This document shows positions 6,832-13,397 of a stretch of 41,025 nt of DNA, piece after piece. The translations under genes were made by a program, and so were the position numbers. Source of the DNA: Planctomycetota bacterium (lineage in GTDB: Bacteria; Planctomycetota; Phycisphaerae; Phycisphaerales; SM1A02); contig JADFNO010000011.1 in NCBI GenBank assembly GCA_022563315.1, forward strand, positions 1 through 41,025. The letters run 5' to 3'. Position 1 is the first letter of the stretch. Every line of letters begins with the position of its first letter. The notes beneath the pieces were generated by a model. The model worked only from the letters and a program-made list of their open reading frames with translations, ran no database searches and was not told the DNA's origin.

Positions 6832-7470
6832 ATGATCCGGCGCACGTCGAGGTCCAAGGGACTTGCTGGAGTGAAGAGACGGACAGATGAAGATCTGGTT
6901 GAAGCGTATCTCCAGGGCGAGCAGGCTGCCCTCGTCGAGTTGATCGCGCGCTTTCGGCAGGACTTGCTTAGCTTTCTGACGCGCTATCTCGGCTCACACG
7001 CAGCCGCGGAGGACGTCTTCCAAGAGACCTTTCTTCAGGTGCATCTCTCGGCGGACATGTTTGACCTGACCCGCCGGTTCAAGCCCTGGCTGTTCACCAT
7101 CGCGGCGAACAAGGCGCGTGACTACTACCGCAAGCATCGGCGCAGAACGATGGTTTCGCTCTCGGCCCGGGTGAACCGGGATGATGAAGGCTCATCCTTC
7201 GTCGATCTGCTGGAGGCAGACCTTCCCAGCCCCGACGCGCCGGTTCTGGATGCGGAGCGCACCCGTGTGGTCAGGATCGTCATCGATTCACTGCCGGCGC
7301 ATCTGCGGGAAATCCTTCTGTTGAGCTACTTTCAGCGTCTGAGTTACAGCCAGATCGCCGGCTCATTGCACATTCCCTTGGGCACGGTCAAGAGCCGGCT
7401 TCATACGGCCGTGGCCACGTTTGCCAAAGCATGGAAGGCGGCGAGAGTCCGCCAGGGGCGAGAACGATGA
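6832..7470 (+). CDS. ECF-type RNA polymerase sigma factor
   Basis: 212 residues from ATG 6832. Region 2 is clear (DEDLVEAYLQGEQAALVELIARFRQDLLSFLTRYLGSHAAAEDVFQETFLQVHLSADMF, then FKPWLFTIAANKARDYYRKHRRR) and region 4 is a helix-turn-helix (LPAHLREILLLSYFQRLSYSQIAGSLHIPLGTVKSRLHTAVATF). No sigma region 3, as expected for ECF factors. The start is uncertain: GTG 6871 just before KRRTDEDL is a possible alternative. The stop TGA overlaps the ATG of the next gene (ATGA), so the two are translationally coupled; that partner has an N-terminal part in the position of an anti-sigma factor. It is divergent from hpnH with a 220-base gap. Confidence 0.9.
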   Translation: MIRRTSRSKGLAGVKRRTDEDLVEAYLQGEQAALVELIARFRQDLLSFLTRYLGSHAAAEDVFQETFLQVHLSADMFDLTRRFKPWLFTIAANKARDYYRKHRRRTMVSLSARVNRDDEGSSFVDLLEADLPSPDAPVLDAERTRVVRIVIDSLPAHLREILLLSYFQRLSYSQIAGSLHIPLGTVKSRLHTAVATFAKAWKAARVRQGRER

Positions 7471-8411
7471 CCCACGACCAGCACGACGAGCGCAGGGAAC
7501 CGATCACATTGTCACCACAGGACGAGCGGTTGCTTGACGCCCTCGTTGACTGCGGGTTCGACCCCAGCGCCCTGGAAGCGCTGTCGTTGGACGATCAACG
7601 CCGGGTGGAGGCGCTGCTGAGTTTGTTCGAGCTCATCGATGATTACCCAGTCCAGGATGCTGACGACGCGCTGATCGATGCCACGGTCGCGCGGATCGAT
7701 CAGTACGAGCGGCGGGCGTCGGCCAAGATCGCGGTGGCCGACCAGGCCGACGTTCAAGAGCTTGGCGGGCGACGGCGTATCCGTCTGCCGGATTTCGTGT
7801 CCGTTGCCGCGGTCATTCTGATCGGAGCCAGTATCTTCTGGCCGGTCATGACGAATCTTCACCAGCGCAACATCGACGCGGGCTGCGCGAATAATCTCCG
7901 GTTGCTGGGCAATGCCTTCAACCGATACGCCAACGACTACGACCGGGCGATGCCGATGGCGAGCCTGTTTACCTCGTGGAACACCCTGGTCAGCAACGTC
8001 ATCAACCTCGGACCGCTCGTCGCAGGCGAGTATTGTGAGCGCGACGATCTGACATGTCCCGGACATGAAGATGCAAACTTCATTGGCGGCAGTTACAGCT
8101 ATCAATGGCCCGTCCCCGGAAGGCAGCTGACTTGGGGCGCCGGTGGTGCGACGATGATGGTCCTGGCCGATCGCAACCGCCTTATTGACGCCATTCACCG
8201 AGCGGAGGGGATGATCCCGGCCCTGTCGAACTCGCTGAACCACGGCGGCCGGGGCCAGAACGCCTTGTTCACCGACGGGGGCTGGATCTGGCTGGACGAG
8301 CCGACAGCGCCCGGCGGCGGCGACGACAACATCTGGTTGCCCAAGGGCGTCTCCTCCCTCCACGACGGCATCCAACAGACCGACGTCAACGACGTCTTCC
8401 TGGCCCAGTAG
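7467..8411 (+). CDS. Putative membrane anti-sigma factor with a pseudopilin-like (H-X9-DG) exported domain
   Basis: 314 residues from ATG 7467, which overlaps the stop of the ECF sigma gene. Layout: a cytoplasmic N-terminal part of about 105 residues rich in acidic helices (SPQDERLLDALVDCGFDP..., FELIDDYPVQDADDALIDATVARIDQYE), one membrane segment (about 113-132, FVSVAAVILIGASIFWPVM), then an exported part starting HQRNIDAGCANNLRLLGNAFNRYANDYD and ending with LNHGGRGQNALFTDGGWIW. The exported part matches the globular domain of the planctomycete H-X9-DG pseudopilins (CxxNLxxLGxAxxxYAxDYD and HxxGxNxLFxDG) but without a prepilin cleavage signal. I infer that it regulates the coupled sigma factor. 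No canonical ZAS zinc motif (HxxxCxxC) is visible. Confidence 0.7.
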   Translation: MTHDQHDERREPITLSPQDERLLDALVDCGFDPSALEALSLDDQRRVEALLSLFELIDDYPVQDADDALIDATVARIDQYERRASAKIAVADQADVQELGGRRRIRLPDFVSVAAVILIGASIFWPVMTNLHQRNIDAGCANNLRLLGNAFNRYANDYDRAMPMASLFTSWNTLVSNVINLGPLVAGEYCERDDLTCPGHEDANFIGGSYSYQWPVPGRQLTWGAGGATMMVLADRNRLIDAIHRAEGMIPALSNSLNHGGRGQNALFTDGGWIWLDEPTAPGGGDDNIWLPKGVSSLHDGIQQTDVNDVFLAQ

Positions 8412-8468
8412 GGTCATCGTCCACCAAGTCCAATCCCTATCTCATAACGCGGATGCGATGATTCGGCG

Positions 8469-8496
8469 TTGACATCGCGTAGTGGCTTGCTAGGCT
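8469..8496 (+). promoter_or_regulatory. Promoter for rpmI-rplT
   Basis: TTGACA (8469-8474), 16-base spacer, TAGGCT (8491-8496). It lies about 70 bases before rpmI. The leader contains TCCCC...GGGGA (8496-8515), which could form a hairpin; whether it is an autoregulatory L20 leader cannot be judged by eye. Confidence 0.6.
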
Positions 8497-8567
8497 TCCC
8501 CTCCGATTGATGGGGGATGCGGGGGCGCCGGTGGGACGTTTATCGGTTCGGGTGGGGCCAGTTGAAT

Positions 8568-8873
8568 ATGCCCAAGAACAAGCCACATAAGGGCCTGCTC
8601 AAGCGGGTTCGAGTCACCAAGAGTGGCAAGATCAAGATGCATCGCGCGTTCGGCCGGCATCTGCGCAGCCACAAGTCCGGACAGACGATCCGCGGGTATC
8701 GCAAGCCGACGTTTGCCCATGCCTCGGATCTCAAGCGTGTGAGCCGGTTGTTGGGACTCAAGACCGGCGGAAAAAACAAGGCGAGGAAGCCTGACGTGGA
8801 CGCGTCTGAGGGTTCGTCGAAGGATAAAGACAAAGATTCGCCGGTCGCCGCGGCCGCAGCGAACGAAAAGTAA
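8568..8873 (+). CDS. rpmI: 50S ribosomal protein L35 with an extended C-terminal tail
   Basis: 101 residues from ATG 8568 (MPKNKPHKGLLKRVRVTKSGKIKMHRAFGRHLRSHKS). The bL35 core ends near residue 66 (SRLLGLKT); the remaining 35 residues are a charged, low-complexity tail (GGKNKARKPDVDASEGSSKDKDKD...). bL35 is normally about 65 residues. It is followed by rplT 62 bases later, the standard order, but infC is not upstream. Confidence 0.95.
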   Translation: MPKNKPHKGLLKRVRVTKSGKIKMHRAFGRHLRSHKSGQTIRGYRKPTFAHASDLKRVSRLLGLKTGGKNKARKPDVDASEGSSKDKDKDSPVAAAAANEK

Positions 8874-8935
8874 ATCTGCTGAGCGGGCTCAAGCGTCGAG
8901 AACGACCCCCGCCTCGGCCCAACGGGAGTTGAGTC

Positions 8936-9391
8936 ATGCCCCGTGTTAGAAAGGGCGCTGCCCGCAACAAGGCGAGGCGCCGGCTGCTGAAAGCGGCCCG
9001 TGGATATCGCGGCACCAGAAGCAAGCATAAGCAGCAGGCGAAAATTACGCTGACCCGCGCCGGAGTGTTTGCGTATCGTGATCGGCGAGCGCGACGACGG
9101 GACTTTCGCCGGCTGTGGATCACTCGACTGTCAGCGGCGTGCCGGATGCGAGGCACGCGCTACAGCCGGTTCATCCACGGATTGCAACAAGCCGGCGTCC
9201 TGCTGAACCGCAAAATGCTCAGTCAACTGGCGATCGAGGACCCGAAGCTGTTTGATCAGCTTACGAAGATGGCCGAGGTGGGACTCAATGGCGGAGCGAC
9301 CAAAGCACCGATCCGAAAGACCGCGTCCAAGCCCAAGTCCAAGCCGAAAACCGAAGCTGAGCCACAGCCCGATGCAGCGCCGACCGCTTGA
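8936..9391 (+). CDS. rplT: 50S ribosomal protein L20 with a C-terminal extension
   Basis: 151 residues; the bL20 core of about 117 residues is complete (MPRVRKGAARNKARRRLLKAARGYRGTRSKHKQQAKITLTRAGVFAYRDRRARRRDFRRLWITRLSAACR..., LNRKMLSQLAIEDPKLFDQL). bL20 binds 23S rRNA early in assembly and in many bacteria represses its own operon. The last 34 residues (GGATKAPIRKTASKPKSKPKTEAEPQPDAAPTA) are a Lys/Pro/Ala tail similar in style to the tail on L35 from the same operon. Confidence 0.96.
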   Translation: MPRVRKGAARNKARRRLLKAARGYRGTRSKHKQQAKITLTRAGVFAYRDRRARRRDFRRLWITRLSAACRMRGTRYSRFIHGLQQAGVLLNRKMLSQLAIEDPKLFDQLTKMAEVGLNGGATKAPIRKTASKPKSKPKTEAEPQPDAAPTA

Positions 9392-9476
9392 GTTTCGTCG
9401 CGCAACGCTTTTGGCATTGGTTCAATCGCATCTCGCTTGCCACGGCCTCCATCGTCCCTCCAGCGATTGATTCGTC

Positions 9477-10715
9477 ATGACGTTTGTCAACGAGCACTAC
9501 CTGAAGCTCCGGGGCGGGTATCTGTTTCCCGAAATCGGGCGCAGAGTTGAGGCGTTTGGGGAGGCGAACCCCAAACTTGCTGAGCGTCTGATTCGTTGTG
9601 GGATCGGCGACGTTACGGAACCGCTGCCCCCGGCCGTGGTGACCGCGATGCACCATGCGGTCGATGAGCTTGCGAACCGCAAGACGTTTCGCGGCTACGG
9701 GCCCGGCACTGGCTACGAGTTCCTACGCGCCACAATTGCCGAGCACGACTTCCGGGGGCGCGGCGTTGATATTGCTGATGATGAAATCTTCGTCTCCGAC
9801 GGATCCAAATGCGATTGCGGCGCGATCCTGGATATCCTCGGTCCCAACAATCGCCTCGCCATCACCGATCCGGTCTATCCGGTGTATGTCGATACGAACG
9901 TCATGGCCGGCAATACGGGGCCGGGTCGGGATGATGGATCCTATGTGGGGATCGAGTATCTGCCCTGCACGGCGGAGAACGGCTTTGTTCCAGCACTTCC
10001 GGGGGACGCCGTTGAGTTGATCTATCTGTGCTATCCAAACAACCCCACCGGCGCGATGATTACCCGCGATCAACTGCGCGCGTGGGTTGAGTACGCGCTT
10101 TCCATCAATGCGATCATTCTCTATGACGTTGCCTACGCAGCGTATATCAGCGACGAGAGCTTGCCGAAGACGATTTACGAGATCGACGGCGCTCGGCGAT
10201 GCGCGATCGAGTTTCATAGTTTCTCAAAGAACAGCGGATTCACCGGGGTCCGCTGCGGCTATACCGTTTGCCCCAAAGATGTCCAGGCAGTGACGCGCAA
10301 GGAAGTAGAAGTTCCACTGCACGATTTGTGGACACGACGATGGAACACGAAGTCCAATGGCGTGAGTTATCCGGTGCAGCGCGCCGCGGAGGCGACCTAC
10401 TCGAAGGATGGCGCCGGGCAGATTGGCGAGTTGGTCAAGCATTATTTGGGCAACGCCAAGCGGTTGCGCGAAGGATGTGAGTCGGCGGGACTTACTGCCT
10501 ATGGCGGTCTTCACTCGCCCTATGTATGGGTTGTGTGCCCGGAAGGGATTGATAGCTGGGGCGTGTTCGATCGTTTGCTCAATGAAGCGCAGCTCGTGAC
10601 GACGCCCGGCGTTGGGTTTGGAAGCTGCGGCGAAGGATATTTTCGCATCTCAGCGTTCAATACGCGCGAGAATACCGAAGCGGCGGTCGAACGCTTGCGG
10701 AACGTGTCGTGGTGA
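9477..10715 (+). CDS. dapL: LL-diaminopimelate aminotransferase
   Basis: 412 residues, the usual DapL length. Fold-type I PLP enzyme that converts tetrahydrodipicolinate to LL-diaminopimelate in one step for lysine and peptidoglycan. Diagnostic stretches are FVNEHYLKLRGGYLFPEIGRRV, the IGDVTEPLPPAV motif, GYGPGTGYEFLR, YPNNPTGA, and the PLP lysine Lys251 in FHSFSKNSGFTGVRCGY. The stop TGA overlaps the GTG start of the next gene (GTGA), so the dehydratase is translationally coupled. Confidence 0.96.
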   Translation: MTFVNEHYLKLRGGYLFPEIGRRVEAFGEANPKLAERLIRCGIGDVTEPLPPAVVTAMHHAVDELANRKTFRGYGPGTGYEFLRATIAEHDFRGRGVDIADDEIFVSDGSKCDCGAILDILGPNNRLAITDPVYPVYVDTNVMAGNTGPGRDDGSYVGIEYLPCTAENGFVPALPGDAVELIYLCYPNNPTGAMITRDQLRAWVEYALSINAIILYDVAYAAYISDESLPKTIYEIDGARRCAIEFHSFSKNSGFTGVRCGYTVCPKDVQAVTRKEVEVPLHDLWTRRWNTKSNGVSYPVQRAAEATYSKDGAGQIGELVKHYLGNAKRLREGCESAGLTAYGGLHSPYVWVVCPEGIDSWGVFDRLLNEAQLVTTPGVGFGSCGEGYFRISAFNTRENTEAAVERLRNVSW

Positions 10716-11677
10716 CGCCGATCACCCTCGATGCGGTGCGCGAAGCGGCGAAGTGCATTGAACCGTATGCGCACCGTACGCCGGTGATGACGTGCGCCGC
10801 GCTGGATGAGCGTGCTGGACGCCGGCTGTTCTTCAAGTGCGAGAACTTCCAGAAGATCGGCGCGTTCAAGTTTCGCGGTGCGTGTAATGCGGTAATGAAA
10901 CTGGCGGACGATGTCGCTGGGCGCGGCGTCGTTACGCACAGCTCCGGCAATCATGCTCAGGCGCTGGCGCTGGCGGCGAAACTGCGCGGGATCGAAGCGC
11001 ATATCGTCATGCCCAGCACCGCCTCGCCCGTCAAACGCGCCGCCGTCGAGGGCTATGGCGGGAAGGTGTATGTCTGTGAACCGAATGAAACAGCGCGCCA
11101 GCAGCGTGCGGAGGAGCTTGTCGCCGAGACGGGCGGGACGCTGATTCCGCCGTTTGATCATCCGCACGTGATTGCGGGGCAGGGCACCGCGACGCTGGAA
11201 TTGTTGGATGAAGTGGGGACGCTCGATGCGATCGTCGCGCCGATCGGCGGTGGGGGATTGATGTCCGGGACATGTATCGCCGGTCGCGGTATGAAGCCGG
11301 GGGTTCGGCTGTTTGGGGCTGAGCCGACCGGGGCGGATGATGCCGCTCGATCGCTTGCGGCAGGTGAACTTATTCCGCAAACCAACCCCAATACGATCTG
11401 TGACGGGCTGCTGACGAGTATGGGCGAACTGACGTGGCCAATCATCCGCGATCATGTTGAGGCGATCTTCACCGTCAGCGACGAGCAAGTCATCGAAGCG
11501 ATGCGACTGGTCATGCAGCGGATGAAGATCGTGATCGAGCCCAGCGCTGCCGTGGCGGTCGCGGCCGTGCTTTCGGATGAGTTCAAGTCACTGCCGTTGG
11601 ACGCTTCGTCAACTTCCGTGGGCGTGGGCGTGATCATCTCCGGCGGCAACGTCGATCTGGATCATCTACCGTGGTGA
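10712..11677 (+). CDS. Threonine/serine dehydratase or serine-racemase-like PLP enzyme
   Basis: 321 residues from GTG 10712, which overlaps the dapL stop; GTG 10709 is an equal alternative. Fold-type II PLP enzyme: PLP lysine in GAFKFRGACNAV (about residue 53), SSGNHAQALA, and the glycine loop PIGGGGLMSG. It lacks the C-terminal ACT-like regulatory domain of biosynthetic IlvA, so its length and layout fit catabolic threonine dehydratase, serine racemase or threo-3-hydroxyaspartate ammonia-lyase. Sequence reading alone cannot decide among these. The last 12 codons are repeated, with only synonymous changes, at 12381-12417, across a 740-base insertion. Confidence 0.88.
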   Translation: MTPITLDAVREAAKCIEPYAHRTPVMTCAALDERAGRRLFFKCENFQKIGAFKFRGACNAVMKLADDVAGRGVVTHSSGNHAQALALAAKLRGIEAHIVMPSTASPVKRAAVEGYGGKVYVCEPNETARQQRAEELVAETGGTLIPPFDHPHVIAGQGTATLELLDEVGTLDAIVAPIGGGGLMSGTCIAGRGMKPGVRLFGAEPTGADDAARSLAAGELIPQTNPNTICDGLLTSMGELTWPIIRDHVEAIFTVSDEQVIEAMRLVMQRMKIVIEPSAAVAVAAVLSDEFKSLPLDASSTSVGVGVIISGGNVDLDHLPW

Positions 11678-11685
11678 ACAGGAGT
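11631..11685 (+). repeat. Left copy of a 55-bp direct repeat (dehydratase 3' end)
   Basis: Matches 12371-12425 with an offset of exactly 740 bases and 9 differences in 55. Within the shared final 12 codons (GGNVDLDHLPW and stop), the three differences are all at third positions. Confidence 0.85.
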
Positions 11686-11695
11686 CCCTGTACTT

Positions 11696-12187
11696 CTATT
11701 CTTCTACCAGTTTCCATTTGGCATTTAGTAAAATGTATCTATGACTCGCTTTCTTCAGATCCGTTCCTTTCGGCACTGGTATTCCGTGCTTGATCACCGG
11801 ATCATTGTCATCCTGTACAAATACATGCAAACCATGATCTTCGGAGAGAATGCCGGTCACTATCACTTTCGTTCTTTCATCATCGCCTAAGTAGTAACCA
11901 TCAGGCCAGCGATCAATTCCATCGAGATAAATGCTGAAGCCTTCTCCCATGAGTAGAGCGCCACTCATCGAGTCCACACAACGCCCTTCCAGCGTAATCT
12001 GTTTACCAATGTTGTCTTGGGTAACGAGACTGCTGGATGCTGGCGACAATTCTGTTGACGCGATTGCGGTATCTACTGAGGCAAGTTGTGAGCCTTCATC
12101 ATCTGAATCAGATTTGGATACGGCCGGTGCACAACCCGGGAGCAGCGTAAGGATCATGACATTCATAGTTAGCAGAATTCGATACAT
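11696..12187 (-). CDS. Small putative lipoprotein with an OB-fold-like domain, on a low-GC insertion
   Basis: 163 residues. N-terminal hydrophobic segment ending LTLLPGC suggests lipidation at Cys18 (the lipobox has Pro at -2, so this is imperfect). After a Ser/Asp-rich linker, residues 50-160 read SLVTQDNIGKQITLEGRCVDSMSGALLMGEGFSIYLDG...TKVIVTGILSEDHGLHVFV, an alternating beta pattern like small OB-fold exported proteins. I do not recognise a named family. The gene is visibly more AT-rich than its neighbours, opposite in orientation, and lies inside a 740-base segment bounded by the repeated dehydratase 3' end, which suggests acquisition by transfer. Confidence 0.7.
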   Translation of the reverse strand: MYRILLTMNVMILTLLPGCAPAVSKSDSDDEGSQLASVDTAIASTELSPASSSLVTQDNIGKQITLEGRCVDSMSGALLMGEGFSIYLDGIDRWPDGYYLGDDERTKVIVTGILSEDHGLHVFVQDDNDPVIKHGIPVPKGTDLKKASHRYILLNAKWKLVEE

Positions 12188-12256
12188 ACTATCTTTGGAG
12201 TATATACGAATTGTGCTCGGAGCACCCTAGTTCTCTATTCTTCAACTGTTTACCAA

Positions 12257-12366
12257 GGGTGCCACCGACAGCGAGTCTTCGAGTCGTCGGTGTGATTGGA
12301 AGTCTGTCGTGTGAATTGCACGCACGATTCGCTCGCCTCTCGGCTCACTCACTGTGCGTGGCACCC
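12257..12366. repeat. 110-bp inverted-repeat element (GGGTGCCAC ... GTGGCACCC)
   Basis: Perfect 9-bp inverted termini at 12257-12265 and 12358-12366, with an inner hairpin CCGAC...GTCGG (12265-12290). It contains no supportable gene. It directly precedes the right copy of the dehydratase 3' end. It looks like a MITE or REP-type element; no flanking target duplication is clear. Confidence 0.55.
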
Positions 12367-12370
12367 AGGG

Positions 12371-12425
12371 TACTCATCTTCGGCGGCAATGTCGATCTCG
12401 ATCATCTGCCGTGGTGAGAAAGAGT
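12371..12425 (+). pseudogene. Displaced 3' end of a threonine/serine dehydratase gene
   Basis: Encodes GGNVDLDHLPW and a stop in frame, identical in protein to the end of the gene at 10712-11677, but with synonymous substitutions (AAC/AAT, CTG/CTC, CTA/CTG). The substitution pattern says both copies were once under coding selection. It is either the original 3' end pushed away by an insertion that brought its own version, or the last remnant of a second gene copy. Confidence 0.65.
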
Positions 12426-12438
12426 TGACCGCTCCCTG

Positions 12439-12462
12439 ATAGCCGCGGATGCATATCCGCGG
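12439..12462. repeat. Solitary REP palindrome
   Basis: ATAG followed by CCGCGGAT-GCAT-ATCCGCGG, identical to the first palindrome at 5378-5401. It lies 3 bases from the stop codon of the minus-strand membrane protein gene, where it could act in transcript ending or stability. Confidence 0.9.
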
Positions 12463-12465
12463 GCG

Positions 12466-13284
12466 TTACGCAGCGGTTGAGCGATTCGGCCTGGGCAGGA
12501 CGCCGTGAGCGCGCAGGTAGTTGGAGATGCGCCGGCCGGCGCCGCGAATCTTGCCAACGCCGGCTCGTGCGAGCGGCTTGGATCGCTTGAACCCACTTTG
12601 AGCGAGCGTTCTGGTCGCACGCACCCATCGCCCCCACGCTGAGGTCGGTGCGCCGGGGGCGCCGGGGGCGGCGGGCAACTCGTACGATGGAATCTCGTGC
12701 ATTCGCTCGGAGGTACCAATATCTTCCGCGGCAAGCGGATCGTGATCTGCGATCTTCAACTGAACGTCCTGCTCGGCAAACTCAGGTTCATCGTGGCTCG
12801 GCACGGACGAGTCCAATCGCTTCCTGCCCGACCAACCGCAGGCAGCGCGGTATGTAGTGCAACCGAAGAGCAAGGCCATAATCGCAGTCTGTGCGTATGA
12901 GTCAATCCGATGATCCAGACTCGTCAGCCACATGAGGTTCAGCGTCCATAAGCCGGCCCAGTTGCACAGGACAACATGCGCGATGCGGCGCTGCTTATCG
13001 GTGATGCGCCACGGAAGGAACGTGGCCGCAGCGGCTGCGAGAACGACCCCGCCTTGGAGCATCGCCCACAGTATCCCGATCACGCCGGAGTAACTGAGCC
13101 CGATCGCGCGGTACGTCTCATCGCCCACAGTCGTCTGATACAGCGCCGTCGGCCCGGCCGCGTCGCCGAGCTTCGATCCGACCACCCAGACGAGGTTCAG
13201 CAGGCTGAAGCCGACGAAGAACCACGCCGCCCCGATGAGGTACTTGTGGAAGGGTCTGACCCGGGCAAAGAGTCGATCGAACAT
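12466..13284 (-). CDS. Uncharacterised four-helix membrane protein
   Basis: 272 residues; I do not recognise the family. Four hydrophobic segments are visible at about 14-38 (FHKYLIGAAWFFVGFSLLNLVWVV), 62-90 (IGLSYSGVIGILWAMLQGGVVLAAAA), 100-123 (RIAHVVLCNWAGLWTLNLMWL) and 127-148. The last 100 residues are soluble: an acidic stretch followed by a very basic C-terminus (RWVRATRTLAQSGFKRSKPLARAGVGKIRGAGRRISNYLRAHG) that could bind nucleic acid or lipid head groups. The stop lies directly beside a REP. No neighbour suggests a role. Confidence 0.6.
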   Translation of the reverse strand: MFDRLFARVRPFHKYLIGAAWFFVGFSLLNLVWVVGSKLGDAAGPTALYQTTVGDETYRAIGLSYSGVIGILWAMLQGGVVLAAAAATFLPWRITDKQRRIAHVVLCNWAGLWTLNLMWLTSLDHRIDSYAQTAIMALLFGCTTYRAACGWSGRKRLDSSVPSHDEPEFAEQDVQLKIADHDPLAAEDIGTSERMHEIPSYELPAAPGAPGAPTSAWGRWVRATRTLAQSGFKRSKPLARAGVGKIRGAGRRISNYLRAHGVLPRPNRSTAA

Positions 13285-13345
13285 GGCACAACCTCCAGGG
13301 GATTCCGGGAGGTTGTTCCGAATTGCGTGGTAGAGGTTTCACAAA

Positions 13346-13367
13346 CCCACCCATTGCTATGGGTGGG
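13346..13367. repeat. TGCT-loop hairpin, second copy (downstream of prfB)
   Basis: CCCACCCAT-TGCT-ATGGGTGGG, a perfect 9-bp stem, followed on the plus strand by CGTCG. Compared with the copy at 692-713 (stem CCCAGGGAT), three stem pairs are changed on both sides while the loop and flank are the same. It lies 30 bases after the prfB stop and may act as its terminator, although its T tract (TTTG) is poor. Confidence 0.8.
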
Positions 13368-13397
13368 CGTCGATCGCGCGAGGTGGGTGGGCGCCTG

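Noticed and set aside
7512-8417. 301-codon minus-strand frame
   Set aside because: Antisense to the anti-sigma/pseudopilin gene, which has an ATGA-coupled start and recognisable motifs.
12211-12417. 68-codon frame ending GGNVDLDHLPW
   Set aside because: The front part is the palindromic element; only the last codons are a displaced gene end, so I record it as a pseudogene fragment.
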